From assembly GCA_017399305.1 (NCBI GenBank), contig JAFQDK010000048.1:1-35911 (forward strand): a DNA stretch of 35,911 bases, read 5' to 3'. The position numbers were made by a program, and so were the translations under genes. The notes beneath the pieces were generated by a model. It saw only the letters and a list, made by a program, of their open reading frames with translations, was not told the DNA's origin and did not search any database. The DNA comes from Clostridia bacterium. GTDB lineage: Bacteria > Bacillota > Clostridia > Oscillospirales > CAG-272. Every line of letters begins with the position of its first letter. The first letter of the stretch is position 1. Positions 8,350-15,466 of the stretch are shown piece by piece.

Positions 8350-9672
8350 TTAAAAACGATTTTTTCTACGGTTTTTCCCTGTGAAATCGCTGACCGTCAC
8401 CCCTGTCTTTGCCTTGGGTGTACCTGTCTGCATCACAGCAAAATAGCGCAAAGCATCCGGCAAATGCGTTATCTCGTGTGGCTCTGTAGCGCAATCACCG
8501 ATACGCTTTTTGTCACTTAGTAGTGACGGCAAACACCGTATCAGATTTTCACAGTTTTTGCTGATAGTAAGACGGCTCTCATTTTCAGATGTAACCTTCA
8601 TCCATTCTTTTAGTGCCATCCAACCGCCGATGCGGTTGTTATCGGCGGATGTCAACGGCACTCCATGCTGTTCAAACAGCATGGCAATGCTTTTTCCGCT
8701 GTCCTTTTGACGTGACCAGAGATCAGGCGGTGCAAAAGTGCGGTAAATATCAAGCCCTTCGCTCGCCTCACGAATGGCATCTGCCGCAGCCGATACAATG
8801 AGGTCATGCTCATATACCTCACGAAAAACATTAGCATTCCCCATTGAATCGACCGAGATAAACAGGCACGCAAGTGCATCAAGCCCATAGTCAATTGCGC
8901 GGTAAATACGAACCCCCGCCGCAAGCGGCATCGGATTTGTCACATGTATATCTGTGCGGAATTCAGAGAAGAACTGTCCGCCGCCGACTCCCCATTCACC
9001 AAGACCGCAAACACGGTAACGTTCAGGATCGCGCGTTTTCATTTCCTCAAATACCCGCAAGTCCGCCTCATCGAGCCACTCGTTGACCTTATAGTTTACA
9101 GTCAACGCAAAGACATCCGGATGCTCGCGGTCAAAAAATCTCTTTTTCAGCCAATGATTTTCACTCCACGGATTAAACGTCAGTGTTATCTGCTTAAAAA
9201 GCCCTACGGGAACCTCGCCGCGTATGCTTTCATCAAGAGTGTTGAACGCGTCTTCGCTGTCCACCTCATATGCTTCCTCGATCCACATCCAGCAAAGCAC
9301 GCCGTATGACACTGTAAGTGAAGTGAGCTTAAGCGGATCGTCAAGTCCGGCGAAAAAGATTCGCTGTCCTGTCGGCTTTACAATGATTTCAAGCGGAGCG
9401 CTCTTAAAATCAAAGTATTTATCCGCACCAAGACGGTGTATTGCCCACTTCAGCTCTGAATACGCCGAGCGCTCAAGCGTGCGGTATGTACGTCTGACTA
9501 CAACCAAGTTAGCCTGCGGATGCTTCAGCAGATGATAGATGTACCAAAGCGCGGTTGTTTTACTCTTTTTGGATGCGCGAGAGCCCTTTACAACACGGTA
9601 GCGTCTTTTTGTTTGCCAGAACTCTTTATACCCATCGCCTACGATCTCTGGCAGATAAAGTGTATCCGTCAC
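8350..9672 (-). CDS. Phage terminase large subunit
   Basis: A 440-aa packaging motor of the PBSX/Terminase_3 type. ATPase motifs: a deviant Walker A (KGSRASKKSKTTA, residues about 29-41), Walker B with catalytic acid (LCWMWIEEAYEV, about 126-137) and a coupling motif near TLTFNPWSENHW. The RNase-H-like nuclease domain has RAIDYGLDALAC (about residue 255) and a late HLPDALRY aspartate. The start is GTG, overlapping the upstream TGA as GTGA, with GGAGAGG upstream. It cuts concatemeric phage DNA and pumps it through the portal. Confidence 0.9.
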   Translation of the reverse strand: MTDTLYLPEIVGDGYKEFWQTKRRYRVVKGSRASKKSKTTALWYIYHLLKHPQANLVVVRRTYRTLERSAYSELKWAIHRLGADKYFDFKSAPLEIIVKPTGQRIFFAGLDDPLKLTSLTVSYGVLCWMWIEEAYEVDSEDAFNTLDESIRGEVPVGLFKQITLTFNPWSENHWLKKRFFDREHPDVFALTVNYKVNEWLDEADLRVFEEMKTRDPERYRVCGLGEWGVGGGQFFSEFRTDIHVTNPMPLAAGVRIYRAIDYGLDALACLFISVDSMGNANVFREVYEHDLIVSAAADAIREASEGLDIYRTFAPPDLWSRQKDSGKSIAMLFEQHGVPLTSADNNRIGGWMALKEWMKVTSENESRLTISKNCENLIRCLPSLLSDKKRIGDCATEPHEITHLPDALRYFAVMQTGTPKAKTGVTVSDFTGKNRRKNRF

Positions 9673-9992
9673 TTCAGTTCATCCTCTCCGCAGATGATAA
9701 GCGGCAATGCAATACTGCCCTCAAGATGCTCACCAAACATACCGTAGTATTTGCCAAGCAACTCTGCCGAGCGTATAACCTCCGAAAGTTTTGGGCGAAG
9801 CTTTACCACCTCGACACGCTCACCGCGTTCTACGTAGGTTCTGCCATCCTCCTCAGTCGTTCTCGTCTCATCCCTGAGCTTGACTACCGAATCCTCGGTT
9901 TCTTCTCTGCGTAAAACTCTTGTCAGCGCCTCAAGTATCTCCTGCTCACGCGCCACGGTTTCGGAAACTATAACATCGTTTTCTCTTGCCAT
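9669..9992 (-). CDS. Putative phage terminase small subunit / first late gene
   Basis: A 107-aa product starting MARENDVIVSETVAREQEIL. The frame is open further upstream, but the ATG at 9992 sits behind an excellent AAAGGAGGGAGAAAT site. It is charged and helical, with a central charged segment (EETEDSVVKLRDETRTTEED) and a C-terminal SEVIRSAELLGKYYGMF helix. That last pattern (RxxELLGKxxGMF) is typical of the C-terminal end of small terminases. It is the first gene of the leftward late operon and overlaps the large terminase start. No clear DNA-binding HTH can be read. Confidence 0.6.
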   Translation of the reverse strand: MARENDVIVSETVAREQEILEALTRVLRREETEDSVVKLRDETRTTEEDGRTYVERGERVEVVKLRPKLSEVIRSAELLGKYYGMFGEHLEGSIALPLIICGEDELK

Positions 9993-10060
9993 ATTTCTCC
10001 CTCCTTTCTCCACCGCATGACTATTATGCAATAGAAAATTCGGGATGATTCGGCAAGTTT

Positions 10061-10072
10061 CAGAAATTTCTG
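10061..10072. promoter_or_regulatory. Palindrome upstream of the phage late operon (possible operator)
   Basis: The perfect 12-bp palindrome CAGAAATTTCTG, with TTT/AAA extensions offset by two bases, lies about 70 bp before the start of the first late gene. A convincing -35/-10 pair could not be placed here (only weak TTGCCG and CATAAT-like words), so a repressor or activator site for late transcription is a guess. Confidence 0.3.
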
Positions 10073-10107
10073 TGAAATGAAAAATCCCCCATATTGGGGG
10101 ACAAAAA

Positions 10108-10129
10108 AAGAACCTCAAACGAGGTTCTT
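10108..10129 (-). terminator. Intrinsic terminator of the CarD-family gene; prophage/host boundary
   Basis: The hairpin AAGAACCTC / GAGGTTCTT with a 4-nt loop is followed on the minus strand by seven T. The CarD-family stop codon overlaps its base. A second inverted repeat (CCCCC atatt GGGGG, 10086-10100) lies just beyond. This is where host gene order gives way to phage genes, so the attachment site may be here. Confidence 0.85.
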
Positions 10130-10640
10130 ATTTTATATTAACTTCAACCTGCTCAAGCAGGAACGGAACAAGCTCTTCTTTTTGAATATCATAAGAAAAC
10201 GAGAGTTCCTCAAGTAAAAGCTTTTCGATATCCTTCATATATCTGTCATCTGCCGCGCGAAGCTTTTTGCCGACAGCAGAAAGTGATTCGTACTGACTGT
10301 GCAACATTTTGAATGATGCAATAAGCACATCTGTACCGCCGCCATCAACAATCTGTTTAAGCTTATTCTGGCGGGTACGGTCATCGTCTATCCACACATC
10401 GGGTGCAGTTTCGTGTATAATTGCCTTTAACTCTGAAGCGGATTTTACAAGCCGTATCTTTGCGGTAAGAGCTTCGCTGTCTACAGGAACATAGAAAACC
10501 GAGCTGCCAGAGAACGCAGGGCGCAACACATAATAGAGCTTTGTCTCACCGCCGAAATCTTTCTCTGTGATTTCTTCAAGTGTACAAGCACCATGTCCGC
10601 CATACATTACGGTGTCATTAGGCTCAAATAATCTTTTCAT
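10128..10640 (-). CDS. CarD-family transcriptional regulator
   Basis: A 170-aa product with the CarD/TRCF RNA-polymerase-interaction domain at residues about 1-65: FEPNDTVMYGGHGACTLEEI, then YYVLRPAFSGSSVFYVPVDS. The rest is the all-helical C-terminal domain (RTRQNKLKQIVDGGG through QYESLSAVGKKLRAADDRYM). Members bind the beta lobe of RNA polymerase and promoter DNA, stabilising open complexes. The gene has its own promoter and terminator, hence is probably monocistronic. Whether it is the general CarD or a specialised paralogue cannot be told from this window. Confidence 0.85.
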   Translation of the reverse strand: MKRLFEPNDTVMYGGHGACTLEEITEKDFGGETKLYYVLRPAFSGSSVFYVPVDSEALTAKIRLVKSASELKAIIHETAPDVWIDDDRTRQNKLKQIVDGGGTDVLIASFKMLHSQYESLSAVGKKLRAADDRYMKDIEKLLLEELSFSYDIQKEELVPFLLEQVEVNIK

Positions 10641-10681
10641 TTCTACCTCCCTTGATTTTGTAAAAAGCGAAAGCTAACAAC

Positions 10682-10710
10682 ATCATATATAGTATACCAT
10701 ATTTTTGCAA
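10682..10710 (-). promoter_or_regulatory. SigA-type promoter of the CarD-family gene
   Basis: On the minus strand TTGCAA, a 17-nt spacer and TATGAT lie about 40 bp before the start codon. Confidence 0.65.
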
Positions 10711-10727
10711 AAAATGGTTATAGCGAA

Positions 10728-10762
10728 ATTGCACAAAATTTTACTGGTCAATTTTGTGCAAT
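10728..10762 (-). terminator. Hairpin at the end of the DUF523 gene
   Basis: A perfect 13-bp inverted repeat (ATTGCACAAAATT / AATTTTGTGCAAT, 9-nt loop) includes the DUF523 stop codon. It lacks a long U-run, so it is a weak or factor-assisted terminator, or a 3' stabiliser. Confidence 0.55.
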
Positions 10763-11185
10763 CAGCGAATCACAATCCTCCTCGGAGAATACCGCGATGC
10801 CGTTTTCCATCAACAGCCTGGCCGTTACTCCGTCTCCCTTTTTGAGCGTTTTTGTAAAACTGCCGTCATAGATCTCGCCTTTGCCACATGACGGGCTTTT
10901 CGTCTTGAGAACAGCAGCACCGCAGCCAAGCACTCGCGCAACCATAAGCGCCTCATTAGCACCCTTTACATACTCTGCTGTAACATCAACGCCGTCACTG
11001 TTTACAACGCGCTCACCCACTATTTCACTTGGCGGTCTCGGTGTCGGCAAACCGCCATATATCTCGGGGCAAAACGGAATCAGCTCATGAGTTTTCGCAA
11101 GCTTCTCTACAATGCTGTGCGGCTTGCTTTTACCGTCATATCGGCAAGCACATCCCACAAGGCACGCACTAATCAGTATCCGCAT
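10748..11185 (-). CDS. DUF523 protein, TudS-like [4Fe-4S] desulfidase candidate
   Basis: A 145-aa protein covering the whole DUF523 family: SACLVGCACRYDGKSK at the N-terminus (Cys8, Cys12, Cys14), the FCPEIYGGLPTPRPPSEI core and LKTKSPSCGKGEIYDG. Characterised DUF523 members (TudS) hold a [4Fe-4S] cluster with three cysteines and remove sulfur from thiouracil; the cysteine motifs and SPSCG are all present. Its start, behind AAAGGAG, lies 17 nt inside the 3' end of the upstream hydrolase gene. It is the last gene of the queH operon. The substrate here is inferred from family only. Confidence 0.8.
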   Translation of the reverse strand: MRILISACLVGCACRYDGKSKPHSIVEKLAKTHELIPFCPEIYGGLPTPRPPSEIVGERVVNSDGVDVTAEYVKGANEALMVARVLGCGAAVLKTKSPSCGKGEIYDGSFTKTLKKGDGVTARLLMENGIAVFSEEDCDSLIAQN

Positions 11186-12293
11186 TCTTTTCTCCTTTTT
11201 TAAAAATACGTATCGGCTTTTTCTCCTCTTTTCTTATGCGCATACCCTCACGCCATATAAGCTTGGCTGTAGAAATAATAATATTCCGCGTCTTCTCATC
11301 AAGCTTACCAAGTGAAAGGATAAAGTCGAGCTTATCCGCCGCAATGTCCGAAAGAGTCTCGGCACGATTGGCAGTAAACACCTTATACAGTGCCTCTACC
11401 ATATCGCGCCGCTCATCTATCGTCATCTCTGCCACACAAGCTTTCAGCGTTTTTTCAATATGGCTGCTCTCTTTAGTCAAACCATCAGACAAAACAAAAC
11501 GGTCACCGCATACATCCCATGTGCATGGATCATGCTGCCATACGCCGTTGCCATTGCTCTTTACAACTTTGTCAACCTTGCCATGCTCAAGCAACAGCCC
11601 AACAACAGAAAAGCTGGGGACAACCGTCAGTATTCTATCCTCAATATCAGAATGTTCAAGGCTCTTGCCAAATCCGGGACCGTCATTGTTATAAACATTT
11701 ATAATGCGACGTTTTATATGCTTTGGCGCCTTTGCCGCCGCATAAAGTGACAGATTGCCGCCCTTGGAGTGACCGCCAACTCTGATTTTAAATAAAGTAT
11801 GATAAGCAACTGAGCAAAGATAATCAAGCGCATGACGCTGTGCAGGGATAGAGTCCATATAACTCATGTTGAAGTTTTCTTTCCATCCGACAAGCGTATC
11901 ATCAGTTCCGCTGAAAGACACAAAAACACTTCCGTCACCAAGGTCAACGCTCAACGCCGCAAATTGTGTTTCCGTCTCCTTTTCAAGTATTGAAACATAC
12001 CCAAACAACTTCATTTTGCCAAATCGGCGGCTCTCTGCGGCTTTTTTAAAAAGCAGAGGAAAATCATCAGAAAAAAGTGCGCCAATTTTATAGTTTTTAG
12101 GATCATGTTTTTTAAAATAAGCATCCACCGCTTCGGAGAGTGTAATACCGCTCCTGCGCGTTTTCATCTCAGCGATTCCGCTAAGGTTCATATAACTGAA
12201 TATTGAAATAATGAGATTGTCTACCTCGCAAAACGGCGACTGCTTTAATGTAAGATCGCCGCGCCAATCTAAATAATCAAGTATCGTACTCAT
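11169..12293 (-). CDS. DUF2974 (Mbeg1-like) alpha/beta hydrolase
   Basis: A 374-aa product. The start at 12293 overlaps the queH stop as ATGA, which is preferred to an open frame extending into queH. It opens MSTILDYLDWRGDLTLKQSP, the typical DUF2974 N-terminus. The lipase nucleophile elbow is GHSKGGNLSLYAAA (catalytic Ser about residue 190), with VSFSGTDDTLVGWKENFNM, NNDGPGF and a later WQHDPCTWDV loop. The family is annotated as putative serine lipases/hydrolases whose substrate is unknown. No signal peptide or membrane segment is seen. It is the middle gene of the three-gene operon. Confidence 0.8.
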   Translation of the reverse strand: MSTILDYLDWRGDLTLKQSPFCEVDNLIISIFSYMNLSGIAEMKTRRSGITLSEAVDAYFKKHDPKNYKIGALFSDDFPLLFKKAAESRRFGKMKLFGYVSILEKETETQFAALSVDLGDGSVFVSFSGTDDTLVGWKENFNMSYMDSIPAQRHALDYLCSVAYHTLFKIRVGGHSKGGNLSLYAAAKAPKHIKRRIINVYNNDGPGFGKSLEHSDIEDRILTVVPSFSVVGLLLEHGKVDKVVKSNGNGVWQHDPCTWDVCGDRFVLSDGLTKESSHIEKTLKACVAEMTIDERRDMVEALYKVFTANRAETLSDIAADKLDFILSLGKLDEKTRNIIISTAKLIWREGMRIRKEEKKPIRIFKKGEKNADTD

Positions 12294-12913
12294 TTTCCCC
12301 GTTTCTCTGCCTCCACCTTTGAAAAAGCGCATCCGCAATAATTCTGTCTGTACAGTCCGTATTCTTTTGAGAGTTCTATCGAGCGGGCATAGCCGCCCTT
12401 TTTCTTGAAATCGGAATACAAATATTTTACCCCATATTCCGTCGAAAGCTCTTTGCCTATCTGATTCAAGGCCTCTGCATTCTTATACGGGCTTATCGAA
12501 AGCGTAGTGCAAAAATAATCAAAACCGCCCTGCTTTGCCGCCTTTGCCGTTTCACTTAATCTAAGACGATAGCATTTTTTGCATCGCTCGCCGCCCTCGC
12601 TGTCGGCCTCATACCCTTTTGCCATTTCAAAGAACGGTGCGCTGTCATAATCACAAACAATTAGCTTGACATCGCCACAAGCCGGGTGCTCTTTTATAAA
12701 TCGCGCAAGTTCGGATGCACGAAAATCATATTCATTTGCAGGAGAAATATTCGGATTATAGAAAAACAGCGTAATATCAAATATGCTTGCGAGATATTCA
12801 AGAGTATAGCTTGAACACGGTGCGCAACACGCCTGCATCAAAAGTTTCGGGCGCAATCCCTGCTCTTTGATACGTGCTATCTCACTTTCAAGCATTTTAG
12901 AATAGTTTTCCAT
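12290..12913 (-). CDS. queH: Epoxyqueuosine reductase QueH
   Basis: A 207-aa protein of the QueH (formerly DUF208) family, which performs the last step of queuosine synthesis in tRNA, reducing epoxyqueuosine to queuosine. The metal-ligand motifs are all readable: QACCAPCSSYTLEYL near residue 30, GGERCKKCYRLRL near residue 115 and YRQNYCGCAFS near residue 192, giving the adjacent [4Fe-4S] and mononuclear iron ligands. It has a strong GGAGG ribosome-binding site and its own promoter. It is the first gene of an operon with the DUF2974 hydrolase and the DUF523 protein. Confidence 0.93.
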   Translation of the reverse strand: MENYSKMLESEIARIKEQGLRPKLLMQACCAPCSSYTLEYLASIFDITLFFYNPNISPANEYDFRASELARFIKEHPACGDVKLIVCDYDSAPFFEMAKGYEADSEGGERCKKCYRLRLSETAKAAKQGGFDYFCTTLSISPYKNAEALNQIGKELSTEYGVKYLYSDFKKKGGYARSIELSKEYGLYRQNYCGCAFSKVEAEKRGK

Positions 12914-12941
12914 TTCTCCACCTCCGAGCGCTATTTATATA

Positions 12942-12970
12942 AGTATATCATAAGATAATACTTTTTACAA
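12942..12970 (-). promoter_or_regulatory. SigA-type promoter of the queH operon
   Basis: On the minus strand TTGTAA, a 17-nt spacer and TATACT lie about 29 bp before the queH ATG. The -35 abuts the terminator of the upstream ATPase gene. Confidence 0.8.
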
Positions 12971-12973
12971 ACA

Positions 12974-12997
12974 AAAAGGAGCCTATCGACTCCTTTT
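12974..12997 (-). terminator. Intrinsic terminator of the metal ATPase gene
   Basis: The inverted repeat AAAAGGAG / CTCCTTTT with an 8-nt loop overlaps the ATPase stop codon and is followed by a U-run on the minus strand (CTCCTTTTTGTTTG). Confidence 0.8.
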
Positions 12998-14971
12998 CAT
13001 TACTCTCAGGGAATTAAGCACTGCAATAAGGCATACTCCAACATCGCCGAACACGGCAAGCCAGAGATTGGCAAATCCAAGCGCCGCGAGCAATACTATC
13101 GCAAATTTGACCGCAAGTGAAAACACAATGTTCTGACGAACTATCCTCATAGTACGGCGCGCTATGCGTATTGCATCGGGGAGCTTTACAAGGCTGTCCC
13201 CCATTATCACCGCATCTGCCGCTTCAAGCGCCGCAGACGAACCGATGCCGCCCATTGCAACGCCAACATCGGCAAGCGCAAGCACCGGGGCATCATTAAT
13301 TCCGTCACCGACATATACAATGCGCTTTCCATTGCCTTTTATTCTTTCAAGCTGCTCCGCCTTATCCGCAGGCAAAAGCTCGGCATAAACTGTTCCTATA
13401 CCAAGAGTTTTTGCAACGCCGTCAGCTATCATTTTCTTGTCGCCTGTCAGCATCACCGTGTCACTTAAACCAAGCTCCAAAAGCTTTTCAAGAGCCTCTG
13501 CGCTGTCCTCTTTCAGCATATCTGCAAAGGTTGCACTACCAAGGAAAATGCCGTCTTTTGCGGCATAAACACTGCTACCTGTCAAGGTTGCTTCTGTAAA
13601 TGCTATCCCCTCATCGCGCATCAACACAGCATTGCCACACAGATAAACGCTTCCGCCAAGGACAGCACGCACACCCTTGCCGCGAATTGCCGATGAATCG
13701 CTTATGTCCATATCCTCAACAAGCGCGCCGAACATCTCATTTGCCGCAAGCGCGATAGGATGAGTGCTATATTTTTCACAGACTGCAAGTGCCAAATGAA
13801 GTTCATTGGCATCATGTACATTCTCTTCACCGACATACGCAAATTTTCCTGCAGTAAGCGTGCCTGTTTTATCAAACGCCGCAGTATCAACCTTGGCAAG
13901 CTCCTCAAGATAATTTGAGCCCTTAACAAGCACACCGCCGCGCGATGCGGCGCCAAGTCCGCCGAAAAATCCAAGCGGAACAGAAATTACAAGCGCACAT
14001 GGGCAGGATGCCGCAAGCGCACAAAGTCCGCGATAAAGCCATGTACTAAATTCGCCAAGACCTATAGTCGGCGGCACGACCGCAACTAAAAGTGCAAGCG
14101 CACATACAATTGGGGTATATATACGTGAAAACTTGCGTATAAAGCTCTCGGTAGGACTCTTTTTGCTCTTGGCATGCTCAATCATCTCAAGGATGCGCGA
14201 TACGGTACTGTTGTCGTACTCCTCACTTACGCGAATGCGAAGCGTGGCGTCTATACTGATGCTACCGGCAAGCACACTGTCACCAACAACCTTTGAAACT
14301 GGCAGACTCTCACCCGTAAGTGCCTGCATATCTACATCGCCACTGCCCTCGATGATCTCGCCGTCACAGGCTATCTTATCACCTGCACAAACGAGTATAA
14401 CATCACCGATATGTGCGTCAGATGGCTTCGCCTCTATTTCTTTGCCGTCACGTATGAGAATTATCTTTTCAGGGCGCATCTCAAGCATGGCACGAATGGA
14501 GCCTCGACTCTTCGACACCGCCATATTCTGAAATCTCTCACCAAGCTCAAACAGAAGCATAACGGCGCATGCTTCTGCATATTCACCAATGGCAAACGCA
14601 CCAAGCGAAGCGATGCTCATGAGAAAATTCTCACCGAAAATATCTCCTTTTGCAATTCCTTTGACCGCACCGATAATTACTTCAAATCCTGCAACCATAT
14701 ATGCCGCCGCATATAAAACGACACATACAAATTGTGGCGCAGCAAGCATTGATGTAACAACGCCGCCTATCAGCAGTGCAAACGCTATTCCAAGGCGAAG
14801 CCATTTGCTTTTTCCGTTGTCGCCATGATCGTGACCGCAACCGCAGCCACAATCATCGCCATGATCATGGCAACAGCATTCGCAATCGCCATCATGGTCG
14901 TGTTCATGTTCATGCTCATGGCAACAGCATTCGCCATGGCACTCATCATGGTTGTGTTTATGTTCTGACAT
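12983..14971 (-). CDS. P1B-type heavy-metal ATPase (Zn/Cd/Co efflux type)
   Basis: 662 aa with all P-type motifs: TGES (about residue 220), the membrane metal site SCPCALVISVP (about 323), phosphorylated DKTGTLT (about 367), the STHPIA ATP-binding motif and GDGINDAPVLA near the C-terminus. The start at 14971 is chosen because AGAGGAGTAGCT lies just upstream. Instead of a ferredoxin-like HMA domain the N-terminus is about 50 residues packed with His, Cys, Asp and Glu (MSEHKHNHDECHGECCCHEH and a CGCGCGHDHGD stretch), a flexible metal sponge. CPC plus the linked SmtB-type repressor points to Zn(II), Cd(II) or Co(II) export. It is 10 nt behind the repressor gene. Confidence 0.92.
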   Translation of the reverse strand: MSEHKHNHDECHGECCCHEHEHEHDHDGDCECCCHDHGDDCGCGCGHDHGDNGKSKWLRLGIAFALLIGGVVTSMLAAPQFVCVVLYAAAYMVAGFEVIIGAVKGIAKGDIFGENFLMSIASLGAFAIGEYAEACAVMLLFELGERFQNMAVSKSRGSIRAMLEMRPEKIILIRDGKEIEAKPSDAHIGDVILVCAGDKIACDGEIIEGSGDVDMQALTGESLPVSKVVGDSVLAGSISIDATLRIRVSEEYDNSTVSRILEMIEHAKSKKSPTESFIRKFSRIYTPIVCALALLVAVVPPTIGLGEFSTWLYRGLCALAASCPCALVISVPLGFFGGLGAASRGGVLVKGSNYLEELAKVDTAAFDKTGTLTAGKFAYVGEENVHDANELHLALAVCEKYSTHPIALAANEMFGALVEDMDISDSSAIRGKGVRAVLGGSVYLCGNAVLMRDEGIAFTEATLTGSSVYAAKDGIFLGSATFADMLKEDSAEALEKLLELGLSDTVMLTGDKKMIADGVAKTLGIGTVYAELLPADKAEQLERIKGNGKRIVYVGDGINDAPVLALADVGVAMGGIGSSAALEAADAVIMGDSLVKLPDAIRIARRTMRIVRQNIVFSLAVKFAIVLLAALGFANLWLAVFGDVGVCLIAVLNSLRVMKRSR

Positions 14972-14981
14972 AGCTACTCCT

Positions 14982-15266
14982 CTATTCCTCAACGTGCTCA
15001 AGCCCAGCAGCGAGAATAGTTTTTACATGATCATCGGCAAGAGAATAGTACATCTGCTTTCCGTCGCGGCGGCAACGTACAAGATGACTGTGCTTAAGCA
15101 CGCGAAGCTGATGTGAAATTGCAGTCTGACTCATCTCAAGTGCAGTTGCAATATCTCCTACACAGCTTTCGCTGTCCATCAGGCAATGCAATATGCGGAT
15201 TCTTGTAGAATCGGCAAAAACCTTAAACAAATCTGCAAGGTCATATATAAGTTCCTCATCGTACAT
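14982..15266 (-). CDS. ArsR/SmtB-family metal-sensing repressor
   Basis: A 94-aa winged-helix protein. SESCVGDIATALEMSQTAIS covers the alpha3/helix-turn-helix region and LRVLKHSHLVRCRRDGKQMY the recognition helix and wing. The C-terminal helix DDHVKTILAAGLEHVEE carries the Asp/His...His/Glu spacing of the alpha5 zinc site of SmtB/CzrA-type sensors. A cysteine in ESCVGD at the ELCVCD position leaves a partial alpha3 site. Such proteins dissociate from DNA on metal binding. It sits behind a promoter-operator and directly before the ATPase it should control. Confidence 0.9.
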   Translation of the reverse strand: MYDEELIYDLADLFKVFADSTRIRILHCLMDSESCVGDIATALEMSQTAISHQLRVLKHSHLVRCRRDGKQMYYSLADDHVKTILAAGLEHVEE

Positions 15267-15282
15267 ATCAGTATCTCCTTAA

Positions 15283-15334
15283 ACATGAATGATTGTTCAT
15301 ATGTTTATTATAACACTTATTCATGCGTTGTCAA
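15283..15334 (-). promoter_or_regulatory. Promoter and ArsR/SmtB operator of the metal-efflux operon
   Basis: On the minus strand TTGACA, a 16-nt spacer and TATAAT (15334 to 15307) are followed at once by an imperfect palindrome, ACATATGAACAATCATTCAT (arms TGAACA and TTCAT, 15283-15304). This is the classic 12-2-12 SmtB/CzrA operator. A further TGAATAA half-site lies inside the spacer. The position predicts autorepression relieved by zinc or cadmium. Confidence 0.85.
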
Positions 15335-15359
15335 TACTTTTAGTGATATAAATTAAGAT

Positions 15360-15395
15360 TTAGCAGCCTCCCTTACCTAAAGGGAGGGGGCCTTT
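15360..15395. repeat. Degenerate interspersed palindromic repeat
   Basis: On the minus strand AAAGGCCCCCTCCCTTTAGG then TAAGGGAGGCTGC forms a CCTCCCTTT/AAGGGAGG hairpin. The wording matches the short GGCCCCCTT...AAGGGGGCTG-type intergenic repeats I recall from Oscillospiraceae genomes. It appears truncated. Confidence 0.5.
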
Positions 15396-15427
15396 ACTAT
15401 CATAATCATTAATTTACTCCCTACAAC

Positions 15428-15461
15428 AAAAAATACCAAGTTTTTTAAACTTGGTATTTTT
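15428..15461. terminator. Bidirectional intrinsic terminator after prmA
   Basis: A 15-bp stem (AAAAATACCAAGTTT / AAACTTGGTATTTTT) with T-runs on both sides lies 6 nt beyond the prmA stop on the minus strand. Confidence 0.9.
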
Positions 15462-15466
15462 GTTAT

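Larger units (their letters stand above)
1..10108 (-). mobile_element. Prophage late-gene module (podovirus-type head and tail), left end outside window
   Basis: All genes from about 9.99 kb to the left edge are on the minus strand, overlap or nearly touch, and follow canonical phage late order: small terminase candidate, large terminase, portal, scaffold, major capsid, head completion, tail, baseplate/fibre. No tail tape-measure gene, tail sheath or major tail tube protein lies between head completion and the beta-propeller-like protein, which suggests a short-tailed (P22-like) particle. The rightward limit is inferred from the intrinsic terminator near 10.11-10.13 kb followed by a host CarD-type gene. 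No integrase, repressor, replication or lysis gene is visible inside the window and I found no att duplication, so both the exact boundary and intactness are open. Confidence 0.85.

Noticed and set aside
14776-14973. His/Arg-rich plus-strand frame opposite the ATPase N-terminus
   Set aside because: It is the complement of the repetitive His/Cys codons of the ATPase; no independent evidence.
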